DNA of 64,000 nucleotides. Source: Streptomyces sp. NRRL S-337 (GTDB lineage Bacteria; Actinomycetota; Actinomycetes; Streptomycetales; Streptomycetaceae). How positions within the stretch are numbered: the stretch's first letter is position 1; each line of letters starts with the position of its first letter. Of the stretch, positions 33,880 to 43,762 are shown piece by piece. The stretch is taken from the NCBI RefSeq assembly GCF_000720175.1, contig NZ_JOIX01000009.1, positions 87,664-151,663 of the forward strand, given 5' to 3'. The notes under the pieces were generated by a model. That model did no database searches. It was not told where the DNA came from and was given only the letters and a program-made list of their open reading frames with translations. Position numbers and translations under genes: made by a program.

Positions 33880-35664
33880 TCAGTTCCCATTTCCGTGTGC
33901 CTGCTGCCACTTCTCGCGTTCCTGGACGAGCTTGTTGTGCTCGGTGAGGTTCGTGGCAAATTCGGTTTTCTTGTCATCTATGGAGACGAAGTAGAGCCAC
34001 CGCTTGGTGGTGTCCGGATTGACCGTCGCCTTCAGTGCCTCGTCGCCCGGGTTTCCGATCGGTCCAGGCGGAAGACCCCTGTAGAAGTACGTGTTGTAGG
34101 GGTCGTCGTAGTGGTTGATCTCGTCCAGGCTGATATCGATCTTGCTCTGGTTCTTCAGGTAGTTGTACGTCGAGTCGAACTGGAGCTTCTGGTTCGTGTC
34201 GGTGTTGCTCGGCGACAGCCGGTTGTAGACGACCGCGGCCATCTTTCGGAAGTCGTCGTGCGTCATACCCTCGGCCTGGGTGAGGCTGGCAACGGTGATG
34301 ACCTGCAGCGGCGACTTGAGGTGGAACTTCTCGGCCTCGGCTTCCAGGTCGTACTTCCCGTATTCCTTCGTGGCCCGGCCGACCATCTGCTTGAGCACGT
34401 CCGCCGGTTTCGCATGGTCGCCCACGCTGTAGGTGGACGGGAAGAGGAAACCCTCCAGCGGGTCCTTGATGTGCGGCGCGTCATTCGCCCAGGACGGCAG
34501 TCCGAGGTTCTTGGCCTGAGTCCGGGCAACCTTCTTGGTGCTCCCGGGCGTGAGCTTGAGCTTGTTGTCGATGAGCGAATAGACCGCGCCGGCCCGCAGT
34601 CCCTCGCGGATCGTCAGGCCGTTGCGGCTCTTGGGGTCCAGCATCAATTGGATGGCCGAGGCCGCCGACATCTGCTTGCGGAGCGAATACGTACCGGGCT
34701 GGAGCGACCGGGCCTTCTTGTTGTCGTCGGCCGCCTCGGTGAAGGCCCCGGCGCTCTTGATCACGCCCTTCTTCGCCAGGATCTGGGCCATTTCCAAACC
34801 GGTCGAACCATCCGGAATGTCGACCTGGACCGACCCGGAGCCCTCGCCCTCGTAATCGGGCGCCGATCCGAAGTGGGCCATGAAGAAGTCGTAGCCGAAA
34901 TAGCCGACGGTGCCGACCGCGCCGGCGAAGACCAGGGTCATGACCAGACAGGCGGTGCCGCTGCGGCGTTTGTCCTTCTTGCCGTTCCGTTTACCGCGCC
35001 GCTCGCGACCGCCGCGGCGGTCGCCCGGTTCGTCGTCGGGGTACTCGTCGTCGTCACCGGCGAAGAACGAGTGCTCCGGGTCCGGTTCCCGCGGCCGCTC
35101 GGGATCGGCCCGCCAGTCGTCGCCCGGGGCGTCCTCATAGGCGGCGTTCTCGTACGCGGCGTTCTCGTACGCGGCGTTGTCGTACGCGGCGTTGTCGTAG
35201 GCGGCGTTGTCGTAGGCGGTGTCCTCGTACGGCGCCCCGGCGGGCTGCTGCTCGTACTGTTCCGGCGGGTACGGCTGCTGGTGCGGCACCTGCTGGTGCT
35301 GGTGCTGCGGTGCCTGCTGGTGGTGCGGTGCCTGCTGGTGCCCGTGCTGCGGCTGCTGCTGGTACGGGTCCTGGTGGCCGTAGTAGTCCTGGCCCGCTCC
35401 GGCGTACGGATCGGCCGGGGGCTGCTGGGCGGCGTAGGGGTCGTACGGGTCGTACGTCGGCAGCTGCCCGGTCGAGGAGCCGTCCCAGCCTTGGCCGTAG
35501 TGCTGCTGAGGATGCTGCTGGGGATCGGGGTGGTGCTGCGGGGCGGGCTGCTGCCCGCCCCGCTGCGGCTGGTGCTCCTGGCCTCCGTAGGGCCCCTGGT
35601 CTCCGTAGAGCGGGTCCTCGGGATGCCACGGTTCGGAGCCGTAGCCCCGGCCATACTCGGTCAT
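33880..35664 (-). CDS. mltG: endolytic murein transglycosylase MltG (YceG-like)
   Basis: The 594-residue membrane enzyme cuts nascent glycan strands. Three parts are visible. The cytoplasmic N-terminus of about 235 residues is rich in Gln, Pro, Tyr and His and contains a tandem YDNAA/YENAA repeat (about 147-179). One membrane segment lies at about 237-258 (GTACLVMTLVFAGAVGTVGY). The YceG domain carries the catalytic glutamate in ITVASLTQAEGM and GLPPGPIGNPG. The N-terminal extension is far longer than in E. coli and is probably disordered. ruvX lies upstream, a conserved pairing. Confidence 0.95.
   Translation of the reverse strand: MTEYGRGYGSEPWHPEDPLYGDQGPYGGQEHQPQRGGQQPAPQHHPDPQQHPQQHYGQGWDGSSTGQLPTYDPYDPYAAQQPPADPYAGAGQDYYGHQDPYQQQPQHGHQQAPHHQQAPQHQHQQVPHQQPYPPEQYEQQPAGAPYEDTAYDNAAYDNAAYDNAAYENAAYENAAYEDAPGDDWRADPERPREPDPEHSFFAGDDDEYPDDEPGDRRGGRERRGKRNGKKDKRRSGTACLVMTLVFAGAVGTVGYFGYDFFMAHFGSAPDYEGEGSGSVQVDIPDGSTGLEMAQILAKKGVIKSAGAFTEAADDNKKARSLQPGTYSLRKQMSAASAIQLMLDPKSRNGLTIREGLRAGAVYSLIDNKLKLTPGSTKKVARTQAKNLGLPSWANDAPHIKDPLEGFLFPSTYSVGDHAKPADVLKQMVGRATKEYGKYDLEAEAEKFHLKSPLQVITVASLTQAEGMTHDDFRKMAAVVYNRLSPSNTDTNQKLQFDSTYNYLKNQSKIDISLDEINHYDDPYNTYFYRGLPPGPIGNPGDEALKATVNPDTTKRWLYFVSIDDKKTEFATNLTEHNKLVQEREKWQQAHGNGN
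35126..35230. repeat. 15-bp tandem repeat inside mltG
   Basis: Seven consecutive 15-bp units follow the pattern GCGGCGTTNTCGTAN. Five are nearly identical (35141-35215) and the outer two are degenerate. They encode the repeated A-Y-(D/E)-N-A block of MltG. The unit keeps the reading frame, so copy number could vary between strains. Confidence 0.9.
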
Positions 35665-35792
35665 CGATCCCCTAGAGCCGAGAGGCGGTGCGCTCCGTAC
35701 GGGCAGCGCGCTTGCTGTACCGACCCGCCTCTACTTGCACGTGCGGCTGTTCGAACCACCGCCGCATCGCGCGGCACGTTACCGTATCGCGA

Positions 35793-36266
35793 TCAGATGA
35801 CCACTTCGACGCCCTCGCCCGGAGGTTCCCCGGAGAGGCGTTCGGTTTCCAGTGCGCTCTGCAGGATGACCACCGCGGCCGCCTGGTCGACGACCGAGCG
35901 GCCCTTCTTGCTGCGTACGCCGGAGGCGCGCAGCCCCTGGGTCGCGGTCACCGTCGACATCCGCTCGTCGACCAGCCGGACGCCCACCGGCGCGATGTTC
36001 TTTGCCAATTCCTGGGCGAACGCCCGGACCTTGGCCGCGGCCGGCCCCTCTCCCCCACTGAGGGAGCGGGGCAGGCCGACCACGACCTCAAGGGGTTCGT
36101 ACTCCTCGACGATCGCCTTCAGCCGGCGGTGCGCTGACGGAACGTCACGTCCCGGCACGGTCTCGACGGGGGTGGCGAGGACCCCGTCGGGGTCGCACGA
36201 GGCGACCCCGATGCGGGCGTCCCCGACATCGACCGCGAGGCGCCGGCCGCGTCGCATCTCACTCAC
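35793..36266 (-). CDS. ruvX: RuvX/YqgF-family Holliday junction resolvase-like nuclease
   Basis: The 157-residue RNase H-fold protein is implicated in 16S rRNA 5'-end processing. RRLAVDVGDARIGVASCDPDG carries the first catalytic Asp. VVVGLPRSLSGGEG, VRLVDERMSTVTA with the conserved Glu, and VDQAAAVVILQ with the last Asp follow. The GTG at 36266 is used, with an ATG 3 codons in as alternative. It lies 5 nt downstream of alaS. Confidence 0.94.
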   Translation of the reverse strand: MSEMRRGRRLAVDVGDARIGVASCDPDGVLATPVETVPGRDVPSAHRRLKAIVEEYEPLEVVVGLPRSLSGGEGPAAAKVRAFAQELAKNIAPVGVRLVDERMSTVTATQGLRASGVRSKKGRSVVDQAAAVVILQSALETERLSGEPPGEGVEVVI

Positions 36267-36271
36267 GCGCG

Positions 36272-38941
36272 TCAGGCCGCCTCGGAGACCAGGCGCTCGA
36301 CGGCCTCGATGGCCTCGGGCACCGCGGCCGCGTTCTGGCCGCCGCCCTGGGCGACGTCCGGCTTGCCGCCGCCACCGCCACCGAGCGTCTTGGCGGCCGT
36401 ACGGACCAGGTCACCGGCCTTGATGCCGCGCTCGCGGGCGGCGTCGTTGGTGGCGATGACCGTCACCGGGCGTCCGTTGGCGACCGAGAAGAGCGCCACG
36501 ACGGCGGCCCGGCCGCCCTGGATGCGGCCCCGTACGTCGAGGACCAGCTTGCGCAGGTCGTCGGCGGCCGTGCCGTCCGGGACCTGGCCGGTGACGACGG
36601 CGACGCCGCGGACGTCCTTGGCGCCCTCGGCGAGCCCGGCGGCGGCCTGGAGCACCTTCTCGGCGCGGAACTTCTCGATCTCCTTCTCGGCGTCCTTGAG
36701 CTTGCCGAGCATCGCCGAGATCTTCTCCGGCAGCTCCTCGGAACGGCCCTTGACCAGCTCCTGGAGCTGGGCGACGACGGTGTGCTCCTTGGCGAGGAAG
36801 TTGTACGCGTCGACGCCGACCAGGGCCTCGATGCGACGCACGCCGGAGCCGATGGACGATTCGCCGAGCAGCTTCACCAGGCCCAGCTGGGCGGTGTTGT
36901 GCACGTGCGTGCCGCCGCACAGCTCCTTGGAGAAGTCGCCGATGGTGACGACGCGCACCCGCTCGCCGTACTTCTCGCCGAACTCGGCGATGGCGCCCTG
37001 CTTCTTGGCGTCGTCGATCGACATGATCTCGGCCTGCACGTCGAGCTCGCGGGCCAGGACCTCGTTGATCTTCTGCTCGACGTCCGTCATCACGGCCGTG
37101 GGCACGGCGGACGGCGAACCGAAGTCGAAGCGGAAGCGGCCCGGCTGGTTCTCCGAACCGGCCTGGGCGGCCGTCGGGCCGAGGGCGTCGCGCAGCGCCT
37201 GGTGCGTGAGGTGGGTGGCGGAGTGTGCGCGGGCGATGGCGCGGCGGCGGGCCACGTCGATGGTGGTGTGCGCCGTGGCGCCGACCGTGACCTCGCCGAC
37301 CTGCACGACGCCCTTGTGGACGTACACGCCCGGAACCGGCTTCTGGCAGTCGCGGACCTCGACGACCGCGCCGTTGTCCAGCCTGATGCGGCCGGTGTCA
37401 CCGATCTGGCCGCCGCCCTCGGCGTAGAACGGGGTGCGGTCCAGGACGACCTCGACCTCGTCGCCCTCGGTGGCGGCCGGGGAGGAGGCGCCGTTGACGA
37501 GCAGGCCGACGATGGTGGACTCGCCCTCGGTGGACGCGTAGCCGATGAAGTCGGTGGCGCCGGCGCTGTCGGCGATCTCGCGGTAGGCGCCGAGGTCGGC
37601 GTGGCCGTGCTTCTTGGCCTGGGCATCGGCCTTGGCGCGCTCCCGCTGCTCCTTCATCAGGCGGCGGAAGCCGTCCTCGTCGACCGAGAGCCCCTGCTCG
37701 GCGGCCATTTCGAGGGTGAGGTCGATCGGGAAGCCCCAGGTGTCGTGGAGCAGGAAGGCCTTGTCGCCGGGGAGGACCGCGCCACCGGCGGCCTTGGTCT
37801 CCGTCACGGCGGTGTCGAGGATGTTGGTGCCGGCCTTCAGGGTCTTGAGGAAGGCGGCCTCCTCGGCGAGGGCGACCGTCTCGATGCGGCTGCGGTCCTC
37901 CAGCAGCTCGGGGTACTGCTGGCCCATGGTCCTGATGACCACGTCCAGCAGCTCGCCGACGACCGGGCCGGTGGCGCCGAGCAGGCGCATGTTGCGGATG
38001 GCGCGGCGCATGATGCGGCGCAGGACGTAGCCGCGGCCCTCGTTGCCGGGGGTGACGCCGTCGCCGATGAGCATCGTGGAGGTCCGGATGTGGTCGGCGA
38101 CCACGCGCAGCGAGACGTCGGTGCCGTCGGCGGAGCCGTAGCGGACGCCGGTGAGCTCGGTGGCCTTGTCGATCACGACGCGCAGGGTGTCGGTCTCGTA
38201 CATGTTGCGGACGTCCTGCAGGATCATCGCCAGGCGCTCAAGGCCGAGGCCGGTGTCGATGTTCTTGCTGGGCAGCTCGCCGAGGATCTCGAAGTCCTCC
38301 TTGCCGGTGCCCGCGCCGCGCTCGTACTGCATGAAGACCAGGTTCCAGATCTCCACGTACCGCTCGTCGTTGACGGCCGGGCCGCCCTCGACGCCGAATT
38401 CCGGGCCGCGGTCGTAGTTGATCTCGGAGCACGGGCCGCACGGGCCCGGGACGCCCATGGACCAGTAGTTCTCCTTCTTGCCCAGGCGCTGGATGCGCTC
38501 CTTGGGCACGCCGACGACCTCGTGCCAGATGCGCTCGGCCTCGTCGTCGTCGAGGTAGACGGTGATCCAGAGCTTCTCCGGGTCGAGGCCGTAGCCGCCG
38601 TCGGCCTGCGAGCTGGTCAGCAGCTCCCAGGCGTGCTTGATGGCGCCTTCCTTGAAGTAGTCGCCGAAGGAGAAGTTGCCGCACATCTGGAAGAACGTGC
38701 CGTGCCGGGTGGTCTTGCCGACCTCCTCGATGTCCGGCGTGCGGACGCACTTCTGGACGCTGGTCGCCGTCTTGTAGGGCGGCGTGACCTCGCCGAGGAA
38801 GTACGGCTTGAAGGGGACCATGCCCGCGTTGACCAGCAGCAGCGTCGGGTCGTCCGCGATGAGCGACGCCGACGGCACGACGGTGTGCCCGCGCTCCTCG
38901 AAGAAGCGCAGCCAGCGCCTGCGGATTTCAGCCGACTCCAT
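36272..38941 (-). CDS. alaS: alanyl-tRNA synthetase
   Basis: The 889-residue class II enzyme charges tRNA-Ala. The N-terminal catalytic core ([34 protein letters not shown]) is complete. The editing domain has the zinc-type motif [14 protein letters not shown] and the CGGTHVHN segment. The C-Ala domain follows with a Gly-rich [15 protein letters not shown] end. Length is typical. The ATG at 38941 overlaps the stop of the upstream small gene by one base. Confidence 0.98.
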   Translation of the reverse strand: MESAEIRRRWLRFFEERGHTVVPSASLIADDPTLLLVNAGMVPFKPYFLGEVTPPYKTATSVQKCVRTPDIEEVGKTTRHGTFFQMCGNFSFGDYFKEGAIKHAWELLTSSQADGGYGLDPEKLWITVYLDDDEAERIWHEVVGVPKERIQRLGKKENYWSMGVPGPCGPCSEINYDRGPEFGVEGGPAVNDERYVEIWNLVFMQYERGAGTGKEDFEILGELPSKNIDTGLGLERLAMILQDVRNMYETDTLRVVIDKATELTGVRYGSADGTDVSLRVVADHIRTSTMLIGDGVTPGNEGRGYVLRRIMRRAIRNMRLLGATGPVVGELLDVVIRTMGQQYPELLEDRSRIETVALAEEAAFLKTLKAGTNILDTAVTETKAAGGAVLPGDKAFLLHDTWGFPIDLTLEMAAEQGLSVDEDGFRRLMKEQRERAKADAQAKKHGHADLGAYREIADSAGATDFIGYASTEGESTIVGLLVNGASSPAATEGDEVEVVLDRTPFYAEGGGQIGDTGRIRLDNGAVVEVRDCQKPVPGVYVHKGVVQVGEVTVGATAHTTIDVARRRAIARAHSATHLTHQALRDALGPTAAQAGSENQPGRFRFDFGSPSAVPTAVMTDVEQKINEVLARELDVQAEIMSIDDAKKQGAIAEFGEKYGERVRVVTIGDFSKELCGGTHVHNTAQLGLVKLLGESSIGSGVRRIEALVGVDAYNFLAKEHTVVAQLQELVKGRSEELPEKISAMLGKLKDAEKEIEKFRAEKVLQAAAGLAEGAKDVRGVAVVTGQVPDGTAADDLRKLVLDVRGRIQGGRAAVVALFSVANGRPVTVIATNDAARERGIKAGDLVRTAAKTLGGGGGGKPDVAQGGGQNAAAVPEAIEAVERLVSEAA

Positions 38942-39285
38942 CAGTGGTCCTCTTTTCCAGTCGGTCCGGTCAGACCGTTCGGTCCGGTCGTTCTCGTGGT
39001 GCGGTGGTGTCCTTCGAGCACCGCGCGGCGCGGTGCGGGCAGCTCGCGTGCCCCGTCCGGCGTGCTCAGGCCGAGTGCCTCGTGCAACTGCTCTTCACGG
39101 TCCGCCATTCCGCTGCGTACGTCCAATGCAAATTGGCGCAGCCGGTGTCCGGTCTCGACGGCCTTGTCCGCGGCCTGGGCGGCGAGGCTGTCGGGCTGCA
39201 GCTTGCGCAGCTTTTGGTGGACCTTGTTGGTGGCCCACACCCCGGCGGCGGCGCCGGTGGTGAACCAGAATGCGCGGCGGAACAT
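38941..39285 (-). CDS. small conserved protein with N-terminal membrane segment (DUF6167-like)
   Basis: The 114-residue protein begins [20 protein letters not shown], a short membrane or amphipathic segment. A helical region ([20 protein letters not shown]) and a charged, Gly/Thr-rich tail follow. It has no known function. It is sandwiched between the DUF948 gene (8-nt gap) and alaS (one-base overlap), an arrangement kept in actinomycetes. The ATG at 39285 is preceded by AAGGA. Confidence 0.85.
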   Translation of the reverse strand: MFRRAFWFTTGAAAGVWATNKVHQKLRKLQPDSLAAQAADKAVETGHRLRQFALDVRSGMADREEQLHEALGLSTPDGARELPAPRRAVLEGHHRTTRTTGPNGLTGPTGKEDH

Positions 39286-39293
39286 CGCGGTGA

Positions 39294-39740
39294 TCAGTCC
39301 TTGGAGCGGCGGTTGCGGCGCCCGCCGCGGCGGGCGCCGGGCAGGGTACGGCCGACGACGACGGTGCGCTGTGCGCGTTCAGCAGGGGCTGCCGCGCCCT
39401 TCTTGCCGATCGCGCGGCGCACGCCGTAGCCGAACGCGGCCACCTTGACCAGCGGTCCGCCGAAGGCGGAGGAGACGGTCGAGGAGAGCGCGGAGGCGTT
39501 GGCGGTGACCTCCTGGACGTCCGCGGCGATCGCGTCGACGCGCGCCAGCTGGGTGTGCGCGGAGCGGACGGTCGCGGAGGCGTCGGAGAGCAGCGGCACG
39601 GCCTGCTCGGACACCTCGGCCACCATCTTCGTCGTCGCCTTCAGCGTCTGTGCGAGCCTCACCAGCACGAGGGCGAGGAACGACACGAGGATCGCCCAGA
39701 AGACGGCCACGAGAATCCCGGCCACCTCTCCACCGGACAC
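39294..39740 (-). CDS. DUF948 membrane protein
   Basis: The 148-residue protein has one N-terminal transmembrane helix (VAGILVAVFWAILVSFLALVL, about residues 6-26). It is followed by a long helical, probably coiled-coil part (TLKATTKMVAEVSEQAVPLL) and a basic C-terminus. This is the DUF948 layout, with unknown function at the envelope. The start is GTG at 39740. It heads the gene block with the small protein and alaS. Confidence 0.88.
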   Translation of the reverse strand: MSGGEVAGILVAVFWAILVSFLALVLVRLAQTLKATTKMVAEVSEQAVPLLSDASATVRSAHTQLARVDAIAADVQEVTANASALSSTVSSAFGGPLVKVAAFGYGVRRAIGKKGAAAPAERAQRTVVVGRTLPGARRGGRRNRRSKD

Positions 39741-39874
39741 GTTGGCACCACTCTCCGACTGGTCTGGTCTCGTCCTGCTCGAACGGCAACCTTGACCTTA
39801 TCGCGCCGTGACTGTCCGTCCGTACCCAGTTCTCCGCGCCGGGACGGGGGCACCGGAGGAATCGGGAGAGGTGA

Positions 39875-39904
39875 TTGTACGGTCCGCATCCCGCCGAGTA
39901 CGCT
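39875..39904 (+). promoter_or_regulatory. candidate promoter of a leaderless STAND ATPase mRNA
   Basis: TTGTAC (39875-39880) and TACGCT (39899-39904) are 18 nt apart. A start about 7-10 nt further on would fall next to the ATG at 39914, which has no ribosome binding site. A leaderless transcript is the simplest reading. Confidence 0.5.
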
Positions 39905-39913
39905 CCGTGTGCC

Positions 39914-42145
39914 ATGCGACGCTTCACGGGCTCCGGGCCCGCTGCGGGTCCCTCCCCCGACCGTCCGGAAGGGGCCGGGAGACCGCCGGGCGGGCCGGGC
40001 GGCCCACCGGGTGGCCCGGGCAATCTCCCCGCGGAACTGAACCGGTTCATCGGCCGCGACGACGAGCTCGCCGAGCTGGTCCGGCAGGTGGGCTCGGCCC
40101 GGCTGGTGACCGTCACCGGGCTCGGCGGGGTCGGCAAGTCACGGCTGGCCCACCATGGTGCGGCGATCTTGCAGGATCGCTTCTGCGACGGGGTGTGGCT
40201 GGTCGAACTGGCCTCCCTGAGCGAGCCGCACCTCCTGGACCACGCGGTCGCCGAGGCCCTGGCGGCGGCCGACCACAGCGGCCGCCCGGTGCGTGCCACG
40301 CTCTGCGATCACCTCGCCGGCCGTGAGCTGCTGCTCGTCCTGGACGGCTACGAGCACCTGGTCGACGCCTGCGCCGGCCTGACCGCCGAACTGCTGCGCC
40401 GCGCACCGGGGCTGCGGGTGCTGGCGGCCGGCCGGCGGCCGCTGGGGATCCCGGGCGAGCAGCTGATGCCGCTGGCGCCGATGCCCGGGGGCGATGCGGC
40501 GGCGCTGTTCGCCGACCGGGCCGCGGCCGTCGTTCCGGGTTTCACCGTCGGGCCGGCGAACGAGGCCGCGGTCGGTGAGCTCTGCGACCGCCTGGACGGC
40601 ATCCCGCTCGCGCTGGAGCTGGCCGCCGGGCGGCTGCGGGCACTGTCGGTGGACCAGGTGCTGCTCCGGCTCGACGACCGGTTCCGGCTGCTGACCGGCC
40701 GGGCGAGGGGCGCGCTGCCCCGCCACCAGACGCTGCGCTGCGCGATCGGCTGGAGCCATGAGCTGTGCACGCCCGGGGAACGGCTGCTGTGGGCGCGGCT
40801 GTCGGTGTTCGCCGGGCAGTTCGACCTGGAGGCGGCGGAGTACGTCTGCTCGGGACCGGAGCTGCCGGCCGACGAACTCCTGGACACGCTGGAGGAGTTG
40901 GTCGCCCAGTCGGTGCTGGTCCGCGAGGAGACCGCGGCCGGGGTGCGCTACCGGATGCTGGACACCGTACGGGCCTACGGCGCGGGCTGGCTGGAGGCGA
41001 CGCAGGATGCCGAGCGGCTGCGGCGGCGGCACCGGGACTGGTACCTGGGGCTGGCGACGTGGTGCGAGCTGGACTGGTTCAGCTCGCGTCAGGCGGAGAT
41101 CGCGGCCCGGATCGAGGCCGAGCTGCCCAATCTGCGGGTGGCGCTGGAGGAGAGCCTGCAGAGCACCACCGAGACGCATCTGGGCCAGTACCTGGCGGGC
41201 ACGCTGTGGTTCTACTGGGTCGGCTGCGGGCGGCTGTCGGAGGGCCGGCACTGGCTGGACCGGGCGCTGGAGCTGGACGGCGGTCACGACGACGCCCGGC
41301 TGAAGGCGTTGTGGGTGGCCGGTTACGTGGCGGTGCTCCAGGGCGACACCGTCGGCGCGCTGGGGGCGCTGCAGGAGTGCAGCGAGGAGGCCGAGCGGAC
41401 CGGGAACGCCACCGCGGCCGCCTATGCGCTGCACCGCACCGGCTGTCTGGCGCTGGTCTGCGACGACATGCCGCGGGCCGAGGAGCTGCTGCGCGGGGCG
41501 CTGGCGCGCTACCGGGAGGTCGGCGAGCTCAACAGCAATGTGCTGATGGGGCAGGTCGAGCTGGCGATGGCGGTGGCCTTCCAGGGCGAGCTGGCGGACG
41601 CGGTGCGGCTGTGCGAGGACGTCCGGCAGGTGTGCGAGGACCACGGAGAGCGCTGGACGCTGGCGTACGCGCTGTTCGTGCTGGCCTTCGCGGCCTGGTC
41701 GCGCGGCGAGGCCGGGCAGGCCCGGGCTCTGCTGGAGGAGTGCCTGGCCATCGACCACACCTTCCACGACCTGCTGGGCGCGGTGCTGGCGATCGAGCTG
41801 CTGGCGCTGGTGACGGTGGGCGAGGGCGATGCGGCGGAGGCGGCGGTGCTGCAGGGCGCGGCGGGCCGGATCTGGCCGTCGGTGGGGCTGCCGCTGTTCG
41901 GCTCGCGCTACTTCAGCCGGCCGCACGCGCTGTGCGAGGACCGGGCCCGTCGGGAGCTGGGGAACGGGGACTACGAGCGCTGTCTGCGGGAGGGCGGCCG
42001 GCTCGACCTGGACGCGGCGGTGGCCCGGGTCCTGCGGCCGGCCGGTCGGTTGCCGGCGCCGCGCCGGGCGGTGCGGATCGCACCGCCGGCCACGCACGAA
42101 CCCGCCGCCTCCCCCTCCGCGAGCGGCGGGGAGACGGCGGGCTGA
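39914..42145 (+). CDS. STAND-type ATPase with NB-ARC and TPR-like repeats
   Basis: The 743-residue protein has a Gly/Pro-rich N-terminus (about 1-40) and a NB-ARC-like ATPase domain. Walker A is GLGGVGKS at 69-76, Walker B is LLLVLDGYEHL, and DGIPLALELAAGRL and GWSHELCTPGERLLWARLSVF follow. A long helical TPR-like half follows (RHWLDRALELDGGHDDARL, AEELLRGALARYREVG). It resembles the ATPase part of LuxR/AfsR-type regulators, but I see no HTH at either end. It may signal by protein contacts only. The ATG at 39914 has no ribosome binding site; a TTG at 39875 is an alternative start. Confidence 0.85.
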   Translation: MRRFTGSGPAAGPSPDRPEGAGRPPGGPGGPPGGPGNLPAELNRFIGRDDELAELVRQVGSARLVTVTGLGGVGKSRLAHHGAAILQDRFCDGVWLVELASLSEPHLLDHAVAEALAAADHSGRPVRATLCDHLAGRELLLVLDGYEHLVDACAGLTAELLRRAPGLRVLAAGRRPLGIPGEQLMPLAPMPGGDAAALFADRAAAVVPGFTVGPANEAAVGELCDRLDGIPLALELAAGRLRALSVDQVLLRLDDRFRLLTGRARGALPRHQTLRCAIGWSHELCTPGERLLWARLSVFAGQFDLEAAEYVCSGPELPADELLDTLEELVAQSVLVREETAAGVRYRMLDTVRAYGAGWLEATQDAERLRRRHRDWYLGLATWCELDWFSSRQAEIAARIEAELPNLRVALEESLQSTTETHLGQYLAGTLWFYWVGCGRLSEGRHWLDRALELDGGHDDARLKALWVAGYVAVLQGDTVGALGALQECSEEAERTGNATAAAYALHRTGCLALVCDDMPRAEELLRGALARYREVGELNSNVLMGQVELAMAVAFQGELADAVRLCEDVRQVCEDHGERWTLAYALFVLAFAAWSRGEAGQARALLEECLAIDHTFHDLLGAVLAIELLALVTVGEGDAAEAAVLQGAAGRIWPSVGLPLFGSRYFSRPHALCEDRARRELGNGDYERCLREGGRLDLDAAVARVLRPAGRLPAPRRAVRIAPPATHEPAASPSASGGETAG

Positions 42146-42172
42146 GGTGGTGCCGCGCCGCGCGGTGTTGCT

Positions 42173-42784
42173 TCAGCGGGCGTAGTACTCGACGACGAGC
42201 TGCTCGTCGCAGATCACCGGGATCTCCTTGCGGTTGGGGTCCCGGTCCAGGCGGAACGCCAGCGCCTGGAGGTTGACCTCCAGGTAGCGCGGGGTCTCGC
42301 CGTCGGGGGCGTAGCCACCCTCGCGCGCGACCTGGAAGGGGTGCTTCTCGCGGCTGCGCTCGCGGACCATCACGACGTCGCCGGGGCGGACGCGGAAGGA
42401 CGGCTTGTCGACCTTGCGGTCGTTGACCGCGATGTGGCCGTGGACGACCATCTGGCGGGCCTGGTAGATGGTGCGGGCGATGCCCGAACGCAGCACGAGC
42501 GCGTCCAGACGGCGCTCCAGCTCGACCACCAGGGCCTCGCCCGTCTTGCCCTCGGCCTTGCGGGCGCGGTCGTAGGCGCGCGCCATCTGGCGCTCGCTGA
42601 TGTCGTACTGCGCGCGCAGACGCTGCTTCTCCAGCAGACGGACCTTGTAGTCACTGTTCTGCTTGCGGCCGCGGCCGTGCTCGCCGGGCGGGTACGGACG
42701 GGCCTCGAAGTACTTGACGGCCTTCGGCGTCAGCGCGATGCCGAGCGCGCGGGACTTCTTGACCTTGGGACGCGACTGGTTCAC
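42173..42784 (-). CDS. rpsD: 30S ribosomal protein S4
   Basis: The 203-residue protein nucleates 30S assembly. [20 protein letters not shown] is at the N-terminus. The S4 RNA-binding domain [33 protein letters not shown] is at about 90-125. The start is GTG at 42784 with GGAGG upstream. The N-terminal zinc-binding cysteines of some S4 paralogues are absent (C-minus form). It starts only 56 bp from the divergent DUF2470 gene. Confidence 0.98.
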   Translation of the reverse strand: MNQSRPKVKKSRALGIALTPKAVKYFEARPYPPGEHGRGRKQNSDYKVRLLEKQRLRAQYDISERQMARAYDRARKAEGKTGEALVVELERRLDALVLRSGIARTIYQARQMVVHGHIAVNDRKVDKPSFRVRPGDVVMVRERSREKHPFQVAREGGYAPDGETPRYLEVNLQALAFRLDRDPNRKEIPVICDEQLVVEYYAR

Positions 42785-42806
42785 GTGGAACGATCCTCCA
42801 TGTAAG

Positions 42807-42825
42807 TTAGGTGAGGCTTACCTTA
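42807..42825. promoter_or_regulatory. iron box (DmdR/IdeR-type operator)
   Basis: TTAGGTGAGGCTTACCTTA matches the IdeR/DmdR1 19-bp consensus (TTAGGTTAGGCTAACCTAA) at 16 of 19 positions and is palindromic. It lies 15 bp before the DUF2470 ATG and 22 bp before the rpsD start. Iron repression of the DUF2470 gene is the likely outcome. Confidence 0.85.
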
Positions 42826-42840
42826 GCGCGAGGAGAACGC

Positions 42841-43722
42841 ATGTTTCGACCTGGGATCCCCCTGCCCGGTGCTGGTCAGAGCACCGGGACGGGTCAGCCG
42901 CGTCCCAAGGAAGACGCCCGGCAGCCGACCGCCGCCGAACGCGTACGCACTCTCGTCGAATCCCATGGTATGGCGTCGCTGAGCGTCCCCGGAGTCGAGG
43001 ATCCGGACGAGACCGGGCTCACCGCTCCGGTCTGCCGGACCGTGACGCCCGACGGAGACGTGCTGTTGCTGGTTCCGGGGGACTGTGCGGCGGCCCGCGC
43101 GGCCGCCCACGCCCAGGACGACGACCTGACCGCCGTGATGGAGATCACGGATGTGGCACCGGTCTCGGTGCCCCACCGCATCCGCGGCCGGGCCTGGCTG
43201 GCCGGCTGGCTCACCCCCGTACGCAACGGGCAGCGGGCCGAGGCCGCGCTGCTGCTCGCCGAGCGGCACCCGGTCGGCGAGCTGCTCGGACTCGGCGAGG
43301 CGCTGCACCCGGACCCGGCCCCCGGCCTCTACGGGCGGACCGCCTGGATGATGCTGCGCCTGGAGGTCGGCGAGGGGGCGGTGGACGACCTCTGGGGCGC
43401 CGGGCCGGTCGAGCCGGACGACTTCGCGGCCGCCGCGCCCGATCCGCTGGTCGCCCACGAGGCCGACCTGCTGCAGCACCTGGCCGCGGCGCACGGCGAG
43501 CAGATCCGCGGGCTGTGCACGCTGCTGGGCGAGCGCGGCCGGATCTGCGGGGCGCACGAGAGGGCCGTACCGGTGGCCCTGGACCGCTTCGGGCTGCGGG
43601 TCCGCTTCACCGACCCCGCGCAGCGCTCCTTCGACGCCCGCTTCGACTTCCCCGAGCCGGTACGGGACGTGGCCGAACTGCGGCGGGCGATGCACACGCT
43701 CTTCGACGCCGCGGCCCGATAG
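42841..43722 (+). CDS. DUF2470-domain protein, probably iron-regulated
   Basis: The 293-residue protein has an N-terminal flavin-reductase-like/HugZ-like split-barrel part (MASLSVPG, TVTPDGDVLLLVPGD, RIRGRAWLAGWLTPV). The C-terminal DUF2470 domain reads HEADLLQHLAAAHGEQIRGL and FGLRVRFTDPAQRSFDARFDF. DUF2470 occurs in heme-degrading HugZ-type proteins and their relatives. With the iron box upstream, a role in heme or iron use is a reasonable inference, but catalytic residues are not identified. The ATG at 42841 has AGGAG upstream. Confidence 0.85.
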   Translation: MFRPGIPLPGAGQSTGTGQPRPKEDARQPTAAERVRTLVESHGMASLSVPGVEDPDETGLTAPVCRTVTPDGDVLLLVPGDCAAARAAAHAQDDDLTAVMEITDVAPVSVPHRIRGRAWLAGWLTPVRNGQRAEAALLLAERHPVGELLGLGEALHPDPAPGLYGRTAWMMLRLEVGEGAVDDLWGAGPVEPDDFAAAAPDPLVAHEADLLQHLAAAHGEQIRGLCTLLGERGRICGAHERAVPVALDRFGLRVRFTDPAQRSFDARFDFPEPVRDVAELRRAMHTLFDAAAR

Positions 43723-43762
43723 GCCGCGCCCGCCGGCCCGTTGGCCCCGTGCTGCCCGCCGC

